A DNA stretch of 64,000 bases from JBLHKS01 sp047620505 (lineage in GTDB: Bacteria > Verrucomicrobiota > Verrucomicrobiia > Verrucomicrobiales > DEV007): positions 1 through 64,000 of the forward strand of contig JBLHKS010000009.1 in the NCBI GenBank assembly GCA_047620505.1. Direction: 5' to 3'. This document shows, one piece after another, positions 49,936 to 58,424 of this stretch. The notes under the pieces are model-generated. The model saw only the letters and a list, made by a program, of their open reading frames with translations, was not told the DNA's origin and searched no databases. A program made the position numbers and the translations under genes. Positions within the stretch are counted from its first letter, which is position 1; each line of letters opens with the position of its first letter.

Positions 49936-50484
49936 ATGAAGCAGCTCATTTTCTCCCTGATCATGGCGATGTTTTTGGCGCAGCCAACGCTCGCTAGCCC
50001 AAACTACGGCAACTCAGCCGATTTGACGGAAGCGGTCAGCGAGGGTTGGACCGAGATCGAGCTTTCAGTCTGGGTTCGTTGTGAATGCACCGAAGGAACA
50101 GTCTTTGAACTCAAGCTTGTTCGGAAACCTGACGGCGAAGTCGAGCTGACGAGGCAACTCATTACTGGTTTCAGCAAGATCAATCACCAAAGTGGACCAG
50201 TGAAGTTGGCTCAGGACGAAGCGGCACAGCTGATTGCGAAATTTCTTAAATTTTGCCAAGTCGCGGAGGCCGATGTCACGACTTTTGAGCATTTCGACGC
50301 GTTGCCGTTTGAGAAATGGGGAACCGATCCCCGGCGTCAGGAAGGGCTTTTCAATTCGCGCATTCGATTTGCGCGAGCCGTAGTCAATTCAAAAACCGGC
50401 GGTAGATACTTTTTCAATAATCGATTCGAGGCAACTGAGAGTCTGAAAGCATTCCGCTGGTTTGGTGAAGAGGTTCAGAAGTGA
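49936..50484 (+). CDS. Secreted protein of unknown function
   Basis: 182 residues from ATG 49936 (a TTG at 49924 overlaps the upstream stop). The signal peptide is MKQLIFSLIMAMFLAQPTLA. The mature part has a likely disulfide pair in WVRCECTEGTVFELKLV (about 49-65) and a later single Cys (KFCQVAE). The rest is mixed alpha/beta with no motif I recognise, ending FRWFGEEVQK. The codons are somewhat A/T-richer than neighbours. Its TGA overlaps the GTG of the aminotransferase (GTGA). Confidence 0.65.
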   Translation: MKQLIFSLIMAMFLAQPTLASPNYGNSADLTEAVSEGWTEIELSVWVRCECTEGTVFELKLVRKPDGEVELTRQLITGFSKINHQSGPVKLAQDEAAQLIAKFLKFCQVAEADVTTFEHFDALPFEKWGTDPRRQEGLFNSRIRFARAVVNSKTGGRYFFNNRFEATESLKAFRWFGEEVQK

Positions 50485-51656
50485 AAATCACCTCCCTTCA
50501 GCAGCTGCTGGACGAATCCGTCCGGCTTGAGGCATTTCCCGTCGCGAAGAAGCGCGTTTTCTGGGGTCACGCGGGCGTCACGGTCACTCCTCAGTGCGTC
50601 GCGGATGCGATGAACGGCTACACGACGGCGACGACCGAAGATGAGGTTCCGTTCGGCGACACGATTCGGCGCGTGAACGGCACGAGGCGCGTTTGCGCGG
50701 ATTTGATCGGAGCTAAGCCGCAGGAAATAGCTTTGTTAGGGCCGACTTCACTCGGATTGAGCCTTGTCGCGAATGGCTTGCCGTGGCAGGCCGGTGACGA
50801 GGTGATTTGTTACCTCGACGACTACCCAGCTAACGTTTATCCGTGGAAGGATCTGGAGCGGCACGGAGTCAAAGTCGTCTACCTGAAACCTGAGCTGCCA
50901 GGCCACATCACGCCGGAACTCGTCGCAAACGCGCTGACTCCCAAAACTAAGCTCGTCGCCCTGGCGAGCTGCCATTTTCTGACCGGCTTTCGAATCGATC
51001 ACAACACGATTGGCAAGCTCGCTCACGATCACGGCGCGTTGTTCTGCCTCGATGCCATTCAAACGATCGGCGCGTTCGAGACCCACGTCGATCACGTCGA
51101 TTTTCTCAGCGCAGACTCCCACAAGTGGATGCTCGGCCCGCTAACCGCTGGAATTGTCTACGTGAAGGAAGACCATTTCGATCTGCTTCGGCCGACGCTG
51201 CTTGGAGCATGGAATGTGAAGTCGCCGAACTTCATCGCGCGGGACGAAGTCGAGTTCGAAGCGACAGCGCGGCGTTACGAGCCCGGCGTGCTGAATTGTC
51301 CGGGGATTTTCGGGATGGAGGCCGCTTTGGAGATGATGTTGGCGATCGGAATCGACGAAATCAGCCAGCAGCTGCTACAACTCAAAACGCGGATCGTCAG
51401 CGAGCTCAAAGTCCGGGATTTCGCGCTCGACGGCGTCGAATCCGGCCCGAACGCGTCTTCAATCACGGCCTTCACGAGCGATTCGATCGATCTGGAGGCG
51501 CTTCACAACCACCTCAGCGCCAACGCAGTGAGCGTCTCGCTCCGGCACGACCGCGGCAACCGAGCTCACATGCGGTTCAGCCCTCACTTTTACAACACCG
51601 ACGCTGAAATTGACCGGGTTTTCGAGACGATCGACTCATTCGCGGAGCGTGGTTGA
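50481..51656 (+). CDS. Class V aminotransferase (cysteine desulfurase/isopenicillin epimerase-like fold)
   Basis: PLP enzyme, 391 residues from GTG 50481. Visible are VFWGHAGVTVTPQCVADAM (about 26, substrate loop), IALLGPTSLGLSLVANGLPWQAGDEVI (about 84), CLDAIQTIGAFETHVDHVDFLSADSHKWMLGPLTAGIVYV (about 189-228, with the PLP Lys in Ser-x-x-His-Lys-Trp) and RYEPGVLNCPGIFGMEAALEM (about 270). The loop cysteine needed by NifS/IscS cysteine desulfurases is not evident, so the reaction could be another beta-elimination or epimerisation. Two exact-type palindromes lie in it: 50499 and the near copy at 51366, both QQLL. Confidence 0.85.
   Translation: MKITSLQQLLDESVRLEAFPVAKKRVFWGHAGVTVTPQCVADAMNGYTTATTEDEVPFGDTIRRVNGTRRVCADLIGAKPQEIALLGPTSLGLSLVANGLPWQAGDEVICYLDDYPANVYPWKDLERHGVKVVYLKPELPGHITPELVANALTPKTKLVALASCHFLTGFRIDHNTIGKLAHDHGALFCLDAIQTIGAFETHVDHVDFLSADSHKWMLGPLTAGIVYVKEDHFDLLRPTLLGAWNVKSPNFIARDEVEFEATARRYEPGVLNCPGIFGMEAALEMMLAIGIDEISQQLLQLKTRIVSELKVRDFALDGVESGPNASSITAFTSDSIDLEALHNHLSANAVSVSLRHDRGNRAHMRFSPHFYNTDAEIDRVFETIDSFAERG
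50499..50510. repeat. CAGCAGCTGCTG palindrome, copy 15
   Basis: Exact copy flanked T...G, 18 bp after the start codon of the aminotransferase gene, read as QQLL. Confidence 0.9.
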
Positions 51657-51841
51657 CACAACCACTAAAATAATTAAGAATTCTAAAATAATCCCGCATC
51701 CTTTCACTTGACGAAAGGCTCGTCCGAAAAAAGCTTCCCCGCCCGCTTTCGATAGGTTAAAAGACTAAAAGACGGCCCAATAGGGAACACAAATTTCAAA
51801 CAGCACGCGCCAAACGGAACCACAAACCGAAGGAACATATT
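51657..51841. other. A/T-rich leader of accB
   Basis: 185 bp, unusually A/T-rich at its start (51661-51695) for this window. It must carry the accBC promoter. TTGACG at 51708-51713 could be a -35, but no good -10 is found at standard spacing. A short tandem AAAAGAC-T-AAAAGAC occurs near 51759. No hairpin stands out. Confidence 0.35.
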
Positions 51842-52330
51842 TTGGACATCAAAGAGATTAAACAAATTGTCGAGCTCATGAACAAGAATGAGCTTTCTTA
51901 CTTCCATCTTGAGAGGGATGATTTTCGACTCAAGCTCAAAAAGGGAGCCGATTTTGATGCGTTGCAGACAGCGCTGGCGAGCATGCCTTCCGCCTCTGCA
52001 GCGCCCGCAGCCGCTCCGGCCGCCGCCCCAGTTGCAGCCTCGGCATCAGCAGCCGGCGCACCAGCCGCAGAAGCCGCTCCGGAATTTGACGGTGATCCGT
52101 TCGAATCTCCGATGGTCGGCACTTTCTATCGTTCGGCCTCGCCGGACTCGGATGCATTCGTCAAAGTTGGTCAGGAAGTCGACGCCGACACCACGCTCTG
52201 CGTGATCGAAGCGATGAAAGTCTTCAACGAAATCAAGGCGGAGCGGAGTGGCGTGATCACGAAGATTCTCCTCGAAAACGCCCAGCCGGTTCAGTACGGC
52301 GAGCCGCTTTTTATCATCAAATCCGCCTGA
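51842..52330 (+). CDS. accB: Acetyl-CoA carboxylase biotin carboxyl carrier protein
   Basis: Carries biotin between the carboxylase and transferase of acetyl-CoA carboxylase, the first step of fatty acid synthesis. 162 residues from TTG 51842; AAGGA a few bases upstream and the MDIKEIKQIVELM-type N-terminus support this rare start. An Ala/Pro linker (about 50-80) precedes the biotinyl domain: FESPMVGTFYRSASPDSDAFVKVG (about 87) and CVIEAMKVFNEI with the biotinylated Lys at 126. It ends GEPLFIIKSA, as in the family. accC follows after 69 bp containing a small hairpin. Confidence 0.95.
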   Translation: MDIKEIKQIVELMNKNELSYFHLERDDFRLKLKKGADFDALQTALASMPSASAAPAAAPAAAPVAASASAAGAPAAEAAPEFDGDPFESPMVGTFYRSASPDSDAFVKVGQEVDADTTLCVIEAMKVFNEIKAERSGVITKILLENAQPVQYGEPLFIIKSA

Positions 52331-52345
52331 GCAACTGCTCACCTG

Positions 52346-52362
52346 ACTGGCTTTTCGCCAGT
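52346..52362. other. Small hairpin between accB and accC
   Basis: ACTGGC (52346-52351) pairs with GCCAGT (52357-52362) around a 5-nt TTTTC loop. Just upstream, at 52329-52342, lies another dyad, TGAGCA-AC-TGCTCA. Neither has a T-run, so these are more likely processing, regulatory or binding sites than terminators. Confidence 0.4.
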
Positions 52363-52399
52363 TGCAATTCCCGAAAGCCGCCCTTTCGTCCGAGCCGCT

Positions 52400-53755
52400 A
52401 TGTTCAAGAAAGTTCTCGTCGCCAACCGAGGCGAAATCGCGCTCCGCGTCATCCGTGCCTGCAAGGAGCTCGGCGTCAAAGCCATCGCCGTTTACTCGGA
52501 GGCTGACGTCGACTCGATGCACGTCCAGCTCGCCGACGAAGCGATCTGCATCGGCCCTGCGGCGAGCGCTCAGAGCTACCTGAAAGCAGACGCGATCATC
52601 AGCGCTGCGGAAATCGCTAACGTCGATGCGATCCATCCGGGTTACGGTTTTCTTTCCGAGAATGCGAAATTCGCCGACATCTGCGAGGCTTGCAAAATCA
52701 AGTTCATCGGCCCCTCGTCCAAAATCATCTCGACGATGGGCGACAAAAACCAGGCTCGAGCGACGGCGACCGCCGCTGGGGTACCGGTAACGCCCGGGAG
52801 CGATGGAATCATCCACACCGAGGAAGAGGCGCTCGAGATGGCCGAGCAAATGGGCTACCCGGTCATGATCAAGGCGACTGCCGGCGGTGGCGGTCGCGGG
52901 ATGCGTCCGGCGAACAACGAAGCCAGCCTGCGAACCGGTTTCAACGCCGCTCGCGCCGAAGCCGAGGCCTGTTTCGGAAATCCGGACGTTTATATCGAGA
53001 AATTCATCGTCGACCCGCATCACATCGAGTTTCAGATCGTCGCCGACAGCCACGGCAACGTCGTGCATCTCGGCGAACGCGATTGCTCGCTTCAGCGCCG
53101 TAATCAGAAGATTATCGAAGAGTGTCCGTCACCGCTGATGACGCCGGAATTGCGGGAACGGATGGGCAAAGCCTCGGTCGATCTTTGCAAAAAAATCGGC
53201 TATGAAAACTGCGGCACGATCGAGTATCTCGTCGACGACGACCACAATTTCTACTTCATGGAAATGAACACGCGGATTCAGGTTGAGCACCCGATCACCG
53301 AAGAGGTGCACGGCTGCGACCTGATCAAGGAGCAGATCCGCATCGCCGCTGGCGAGCCGCTCAGCGAGCACGTTCTCAACAGCAGCCCTCGCCATCACGC
53401 GATCGAATGCCGGATCAACGCTGAAGATCCATACAAGAACTTCACGCCCAGCCCGGGAATGATTAAATTCTTCTACCTTCCTGGCGGGCGCGGCGTGCGT
53501 GTCGATACCCACGTTTATTCCGGCTACGAAGTCCCTCCGCACTACGACTCGATGATCGCCAAGCTGATCGTCACCGGCGCGACGCGTGAGATCGCGATCG
53601 CGCGGATGACCCGGGCGCTGAGCGAATTTCGGATCGATGGAATCAAGACGACGATCCCCTTTCAGGACTCGATTCTGAAGAATTCCGACTTCAAGAGCGG
53701 CAACTACAACATCGGTTGGGTCGAGCAGTTTCTCTCGCAGCAGCTCCAAGCCTAG
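52400..53755 (+). CDS. accC: Acetyl-CoA carboxylase biotin carboxylase subunit
   Basis: ATP-dependent carboxylation of biotin on AccB. 451 residues, standard. Motifs: MFKKVLVANRGEIALRVIRACKELG (about 1-25), HPGYGFLSENAKFA (about 78), the ATP-grasp Gly loop KATAGGGGRGMR (about 159), ERDCSLQRRNQKIIEECPSP (about 228-247), EMNTRIQVEHPITE (about 288, catalytic Arg and Glu) and the C-terminal domain HAIECRINAEDP (about 333). Follows accB in the usual order; accA/accD are not in the window. A centre-variant palindrome (CAGCA-GA-TGCTG) lies 3 bp after its stop. Confidence 0.97.
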   Translation: MFKKVLVANRGEIALRVIRACKELGVKAIAVYSEADVDSMHVQLADEAICIGPAASAQSYLKADAIISAAEIANVDAIHPGYGFLSENAKFADICEACKIKFIGPSSKIISTMGDKNQARATATAAGVPVTPGSDGIIHTEEEALEMAEQMGYPVMIKATAGGGGRGMRPANNEASLRTGFNAARAEAEACFGNPDVYIEKFIVDPHHIEFQIVADSHGNVVHLGERDCSLQRRNQKIIEECPSPLMTPELRERMGKASVDLCKKIGYENCGTIEYLVDDDHNFYFMEMNTRIQVEHPITEEVHGCDLIKEQIRIAAGEPLSEHVLNSSPRHHAIECRINAEDPYKNFTPSPGMIKFFYLPGGRGVRVDTHVYSGYEVPPHYDSMIAKLIVTGATREIAIARMTRALSEFRIDGIKTTIPFQDSILKNSDFKSGNYNIGWVEQFLSQQLQA

Positions 53756-53830
53756 CCCAGCAGATGCTGGAGCGGGCAAGCGGTTGAACGGCGTTGACTC
53801 CGTCGATTTTCCCCGGAAGATACGCCGCTC

Positions 53831-55369
53831 ATGGCCAAGCAGCAGAAAAACGCAATTTCGCCCACCCGCGGCGAGAATTTTCCCGAGTGGTATCAGCAAG
53901 TGATCCGCGCCGCCGATCTGGCGGAGAACGCCGAAGACGTGCGCGGATGCATGGTGATCAAGCCGTGGGGCTACGGTCTCTGGGAAAAAATTCAGCAGCA
54001 ACTGGACAAGATGTTCAAGGACACGGGGCACAAAAACGCGTATTTCCCGCTGCTGATTCCGCTGAGCTACCTCGAAAAGGAAGCCGAGCACGCCGAAGGT
54101 TTCGCGACCGAGTGCGCGGTGGTCACGCATCACCGCTTGGAGAGCGAAAAGCAGGCGGACGGGTCGGTCAAACTGATCCCAACCGGCAAGCTGACTGAGC
54201 CATACGTCATTCGGCCGACTTCGGAAACGATCATCGGAGCGGCTTACGCGCGTTGGGTTCAGAGTTATCGCGATTTGCCGATTTTGATCAATCAGTGGGC
54301 GAATGTGATGCGCTGGGAAATGCGGCCGAGGATGTTTTTGCGGACGACGGAGTTTCTCTGGCAGGAGGGCCACACAGCGCATGAAACGAAGGAAGAAGCG
54401 ATCACGGAAACCCGGCTGATGCACGACGTTTACGAGGAATTTCTGCGCGATCACCTCGCAATCCCCGTGATTCCGGGCGAAAAATCTGAGGCCGAACGGT
54501 TTCCCGGTGCCGACATGACGCTGACGGTCGAGGCGATGGTCCAGGACCGGAAAGCGATCCAGGCGGGGACGTCTCACTTTCTCGGCCAGAATTTCTCGAA
54601 GGCCGCAGGCATTAAATTCGCAGGCCGCGAGGGCGGTGAGGAGCACGCGTGGACGACGAGCTGGGGCGTTAGCACGCGGATGATCGGCACGATTATCATG
54701 GCTCACGGCGATGATGATGGGGTGATCATTCCTCCGCGAGTCGCGCCGACGCAGATCGTGATTCTGCCGATTACACCGAAGCCGGAAACCCGCGATCAGG
54801 TGCTCGAAGCGGCTGAAAGTTTGGCGAAGCAGCTACGCGAGAAAAAGGCGTGGGGCTTTGAGCTCGAGGTCGAGGTCGACAAGCGCGACATCGGCGGTGG
54901 CGTGAAAACCTGGGAGTGGATCAAAAAAGGTGTGCCTGTCCGGATCGAAATCGGGCCGCGCGATCTGGAAAAGGGGTCTGTCGCGCTGTGCCGTCGTGAT
55001 CGTGGGCCGAAGGAAAAAGACTTCATTCCGATGACCGATGCGGTCGATCAGCTGCCAGGAATTCTCGAAGACATCCAGCAGCAGCTGCTGGCGCGAGCGA
55101 TTGCGTATCGCGACGAGCATACGAAGAAAATTGACTCACTCGAGGACTTCAAAGCTTTCTTCACTCCGGAAAACGCGAACAAACCCGAGATCCACGGCGG
55201 CTTTGCTCAAGCGCATTGGGCCGGAACTGCCGAGGACGAAGAACGGCTCCAGAAAGAGTTCAAAGTGACGATCCGCTGCATCCCGAATGAAGCGATCGAA
55301 GAAGAGGGAACGTGTTTTTACACGGGCAAACCAAGCACAAAGCGGCTTGTGTTCGCGAAATCCTACTGA
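53831..55369 (+). CDS. proS: Prolyl-tRNA synthetase (ProS type 3)
   Basis: Charges tRNA-Pro. 512 residues, lacking the INS editing insertion of the long bacterial enzyme, so it belongs to the shorter eukaryote/archaeal-like type found in several bacterial phyla. Class II motifs: RPTSETIIGAAYARWVQSYRDLPILINQW (about 131-159), MRWEMRPRMFLRTTEFLWQEGHTAHET (about 161-188), and SWGVSTRMIGTIIMAHGDDDGVIIPPRVAP (about 278-307). The anticodon-binding domain follows, and a C-terminal zinc-type domain end (EEEGTCFYTGKPSTKRLVFAKSY) closes with aromatic Tyr as in the family. One exact palindrome encodes QQLL. Confidence 0.96.
   Translation: MAKQQKNAISPTRGENFPEWYQQVIRAADLAENAEDVRGCMVIKPWGYGLWEKIQQQLDKMFKDTGHKNAYFPLLIPLSYLEKEAEHAEGFATECAVVTHHRLESEKQADGSVKLIPTGKLTEPYVIRPTSETIIGAAYARWVQSYRDLPILINQWANVMRWEMRPRMFLRTTEFLWQEGHTAHETKEEAITETRLMHDVYEEFLRDHLAIPVIPGEKSEAERFPGADMTLTVEAMVQDRKAIQAGTSHFLGQNFSKAAGIKFAGREGGEEHAWTTSWGVSTRMIGTIIMAHGDDDGVIIPPRVAPTQIVILPITPKPETRDQVLEAAESLAKQLREKKAWGFELEVEVDKRDIGGGVKTWEWIKKGVPVRIEIGPRDLEKGSVALCRRDRGPKEKDFIPMTDAVDQLPGILEDIQQQLLARAIAYRDEHTKKIDSLEDFKAFFTPENANKPEIHGGFAQAHWAGTAEDEERLQKEFKVTIRCIPNEAIEEEGTCFYTGKPSTKRLVFAKSY
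55079..55090. repeat. CAGCAGCTGCTG palindrome, copy 16
   Basis: Exact copy in proS, read as QQLL and preceded by an extra CAG. It is the only exact copy whose left flank is not a pyrimidine. Confidence 0.9.
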
Positions 55370-55399
55370 TTATTCTCAGCTAAGCATCTGCACAAAAAA

Positions 55400-55669
55400 A
55401 TGACCGAGCCGAACGAGTTAATGGTTTACTTCAAACCGGGTTGCCCCTGGTGCATCGGGGTTATCAGTCACCTCAAAAATGAGGGCTTCGAATTTTCGGA
55501 GATCGACGTTCTCGCGAGTGAAAAGGCGATGGAGGAAATGACATCGTTGTCCGGCCAGACCCTGACACCGACCCTGAAACTCGGTGAGCTGGTTCTTGCC
55601 GACGCTGGCGTTCCTGAGCTGAAAAAGTGGCTCAAGAAGAATTCGATTACGGCTGAGATGACTCAGTAG
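55400..55669 (+). CDS. Glutaredoxin-family protein
   Basis: 89 residues, thioredoxin fold: strand LMVYFKPGCPWCIGVISHLKNEG (about 7-29) with the redox pair Cys-Pro-Trp-Cys, then FSEIDVLASEKAMEEMTSLSG, the cis-Pro in TLTPTLKLGELVLADAG (about 54-70) and a last helix. Glutathione-binding residues cannot be confirmed, so it could use another thiol. It lies 30 bp after proS on the same strand and converges on the dehydroquinate-synthase-like gene with a 6-bp gap. Confidence 0.85.
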   Translation: MTEPNELMVYFKPGCPWCIGVISHLKNEGFEFSEIDVLASEKAMEEMTSLSGQTLTPTLKLGELVLADAGVPELKKWLKKNSITAEMTQ

Positions 55670-55675
55670 GCCGGC

Positions 55676-56887
55676 CTAAGCGGGTTGCCCGGCCGGGATC
55701 GGCTTAGCATCCGTTACCGGCTGTTTTTCGGTGCGCCTTGCCCGCGCTTCGAGGTCATCGAACACCGGCAAAATCTCCGCGACGTCCATTTCGTGGACCT
55801 CGACCGCGTGACCGATGCCGGTAACGAGCGTGACCGTCAGCTCGCCGCCGAGGTGTTCGCGAAATTCCTCGAGCCCGCGCAAAACCAGCAACTGCTCGCC
55901 ATCCGACTTGCGCAAATCCGGGTCCCAGAGCTTGAAACCGATGCGTTCGATCAGGTTCAAAATCCGCTGCGCGTCTTCTGGATCGAGCTGTCTCGTCCGA
56001 GCCGCGTAGAGCAGGTCAATGCCCATTCCGATCGCGACCGCTTCGCCGTGACCGACGCGAAATTCGGAAATTTGCTCCAGCTTGTGGGCTGCCCAGTGCC
56101 CGAAATCCAACGGTCGCGATGAGCCGAGTTCAAACGGGTCGCCACCCAGTGCGATGTGGTTCATGTGAAGCTCGGCGCTTCGGCGAATCACAAATTCCAA
56201 CGCGTCGTCTTCCAAATTCGCCAGCTGGTCGGCCTTCGCTTCGATCGCTTCGAAAAACTCGCCGTCCCGAATCAACGCGACTTTGATCGCTTCGATAATC
56301 CCGGCCCGCCGTCCGCGTTCCGGCAGCGTTTTCAGAAAATCGAGGTCGTTGATGATCGCGAACGGCACGGAAAACGAGCCGACCCAATTCTTCTTCCCGA
56401 AAAAATTCACCCCGTTCTTCACGCCAACTCCGCCGTCACCCTGGCTCAAAGTCGTCGTCGGCATCCGCACGTGACGAACGCCGCGATGCGCCGTCGAAGC
56501 CGCAAATCCAACCAGATCCAGAACCGCGCCGCCGCCGATCCCAATCACGTAAGAATGCCGGCAGATCCCGGTGTCGCTGATCGCCTCCCAGAGTTTTTTA
56601 ACGAGATCCCACTGATTTTTGGACGCCTCGCCGCCGGGAACCGAGATCGGCGCGGCCACGAGTTGGAGGACGTCTGCGTTCGCCTCAAAGTAAGCCGAAA
56701 TCTGTTCGAGCAACTTCCCAGCTCCCTGAAGCACGCCGTCGTCGACGAAAATCAGCACCTTCGATCGTTCTCGTTCGTCGAGAGCGTCTTCGATCAGCTT
56801 CCGCAACGTCGAGTTGGCGGGATCGAAAACGTCACGAGTGAAGAGCGCTCGATGCTCGTAGTTCAGCGTGATATTTCGGGAAATCAT
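55676..56887 (-). CDS. 3-dehydroquinate synthase-like sugar phosphate cyclase
   Basis: 403 residues from ATG at complement 56885-56887; the frame runs further upstream without family similarity. NAD site VIGIGGGAVLDLVGFAASTAHRGVRHVRMPTTTLSQGDGGVGVKNGVNFFGKKNWVG is intact (about 113-170; quoted in parts: IGGGAVLDLVGF, PTTTLSQGD). Zinc ligands are expected at Glu in IIEAIKVALI, His in LDFGHWAAHKLE and His in FRVGHGEAVAIGM. The N-terminus LFTRDVFDPANSTLRKLI is not that of classical AroB and resembles the EboD-type cyclases of the ebo/edi metabolite clusters. No other shikimate or ebo gene is adjacent, so the substrate is open. Confidence 0.78.
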   Translation of the reverse strand: MISRNITLNYEHRALFTRDVFDPANSTLRKLIEDALDERERSKVLIFVDDGVLQGAGKLLEQISAYFEANADVLQLVAAPISVPGGEASKNQWDLVKKLWEAISDTGICRHSYVIGIGGGAVLDLVGFAASTAHRGVRHVRMPTTTLSQGDGGVGVKNGVNFFGKKNWVGSFSVPFAIINDLDFLKTLPERGRRAGIIEAIKVALIRDGEFFEAIEAKADQLANLEDDALEFVIRRSAELHMNHIALGGDPFELGSSRPLDFGHWAAHKLEQISEFRVGHGEAVAIGMGIDLLYAARTRQLDPEDAQRILNLIERIGFKLWDPDLRKSDGEQLLVLRGLEEFREHLGGELTVTLVTGIGHAVEVHEMDVAEILPVFDDLEARARRTEKQPVTDAKPIPAGQPA

Positions 56888-57029
56888 TCGGGAGGGGGAG
56901 AAAATCTCCGGGTGAGGGCGGCAAAGATCAAGCGTTGGGCCGAAATGGCCAGGAGAAATCCCGGTCAGGTGGTCTACTTTTTCTTTGGACGTTGCGCGGC
57001 TTCGGTTGCGGCGCGATTGCCGGGCTGCG

Positions 57030-58424
57030 ATGGTTCGGGCCGTCAAAAGAATCGTGATCACGCCTTCCCCACATCTTGGCCGTCGAGGTTTCCTCGGCTT
57101 GAGCGGTCTCACGCTGGCCGAAATGCTCGCCAACGATCAGCAGCTGCTGGTTCCGCATTTTCCAGCACGAGCGAAACGGATGATTTTCATTTTGCTCGAC
57201 GGCGGGCTTTCGCAGGTCGATTCCTACGATTATAAGCCGAGGCTCCAGACCGATCACGGCAAGACGCTCCCGCAGTCGATTCGACCGCCCGAATTTACTT
57301 TCGCCGAACGCGGCAGAATCATAGGCTCGCCTTTCGATTGGAAGCAGTGGGGCGCGAACGGAACCTGGGCGAGCGACCTGTTTCCGGAAATTAATTCGAA
57401 ATGGATCGACCGGCTTAGCTTCATCCACTCGCTGCATCACGAAAGCGAGGATCACACGACGGCGATGTCGATGCTCAACACCGGTGTGCCGCGTGAAGTT
57501 CGGCCGGCAATCGGAAACTGGCTGATCTACGGCTTAGGATCGGACAACGGGAATCTTCCGGGCTACATCGACCTGACGCCGAAGAATTCAAAGACGCCCG
57601 CGACTGGTTTTTTGCCTTCGGTTTATCGCGGAGCGCCGATCGTCAAGCCGAGCAAAAAAGGGGAGGGTCTGAAATGGTATAACCTCGAATCTGGATTCGA
57701 ACGCGGGCAGCGCGAGCATCTGGATTTCATCCGCGCGCTGAACGGCGATGATCCGCTTAAAACGGAGCTGCGGAATCGTGAATTGGCATTCCGGATGCAG
57801 ACCGAGGCACCGGAGATTATGGACCTGAGCCGCGAGTCCGAAGCGACGCGAGCGAGCTATGGAATCGGCGACGACCATACCGATGAATTCGGCCAGACTC
57901 TGTTGTTGGCGCGGCGGTTTGCGGAGGCAGGCGTCCGCTTCGTGACGGCGACGCACTCGTCTACTCGCTACGGAAATCTCTGGGATCAGCACGCCGATCT
58001 GGAGGCCGGTCACCGCGGAAATGCGAGCGCAGTTGATAAGCCGATCGCTGGTTTGCTCGCGGATCTCGACGGTCGCGGGTTGCTCGACGATACCCTCGTT
58101 CTTTGCGGCAGCGAGTTTGGTCGGACGCCGAGCCGTGAGCTTTTTGACGGCGTGATGGGACGGAAAGACAACGGCCGCGATCACAATCCGCACGGCTTCA
58201 CGATGTGGTTAGCTGGAGGAGCCGTGAAGGGCGGTTTTCATCACGGAGCGACCGATGAATTCGGTTACTACGCAAAGCAGGACCCAGTTTCGATCCACGA
58301 TCTGCACGCAACGATTCTTCACATCCTCGGTATCGATCACGAGCGCCTGACGTATCGACATGCCGGCCGCGATTTCCGCCTGACCGATGTCTACGGCGAT
58401 GTCGTGACGCCAATTCTAAGCTGA
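57030..58424 (+). CDS. DUF1501 domain secreted protein, second copy in window
   Basis: 464 residues from ATG 57030. The N-terminus HLGRRGFLGLSGLTLAEML (about 15-33) is a Tat-like start with a short hydrophobic core. Family blocks: RMIFILLDGGLSQVDSYDYKP (about 49), HESEDHTTAMSMLNTGVPR (about 133), EFGQTLLLARRFAEAGVRFV (about 288), LVLCGSEFGRTPSRELFDG (about 355) and GRDHNPHGFTMWLAGGAVKGG (about 380). It stands alone without a DUF1549/1553 partner, unlike the copy at 2798. It ends 9 bp inside the converging carbonic anhydrase gene. One exact palindrome encodes QQLL. Confidence 0.85.
   Translation: MVRAVKRIVITPSPHLGRRGFLGLSGLTLAEMLANDQQLLVPHFPARAKRMIFILLDGGLSQVDSYDYKPRLQTDHGKTLPQSIRPPEFTFAERGRIIGSPFDWKQWGANGTWASDLFPEINSKWIDRLSFIHSLHHESEDHTTAMSMLNTGVPREVRPAIGNWLIYGLGSDNGNLPGYIDLTPKNSKTPATGFLPSVYRGAPIVKPSKKGEGLKWYNLESGFERGQREHLDFIRALNGDDPLKTELRNRELAFRMQTEAPEIMDLSRESEATRASYGIGDDHTDEFGQTLLLARRFAEAGVRFVTATHSSTRYGNLWDQHADLEAGHRGNASAVDKPIAGLLADLDGRGLLDDTLVLCGSEFGRTPSRELFDGVMGRKDNGRDHNPHGFTMWLAGGAVKGGFHHGATDEFGYYAKQDPVSIHDLHATILHILGIDHERLTYRHAGRDFRLTDVYGDVVTPILS
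57138..57149. repeat. CAGCAGCTGCTG palindrome, copy 17
   Basis: Exact copy flanked T...G near the 5' end of the lone DUF1501 gene, read as QQLL. Confidence 0.9.

Noticed and set aside
53794..53822. A sigma-70-type promoter for proS (TTGACT at 53794)
   Set aside because: The -35 is good but no acceptable -10 occurs at 16-18 bp spacing.
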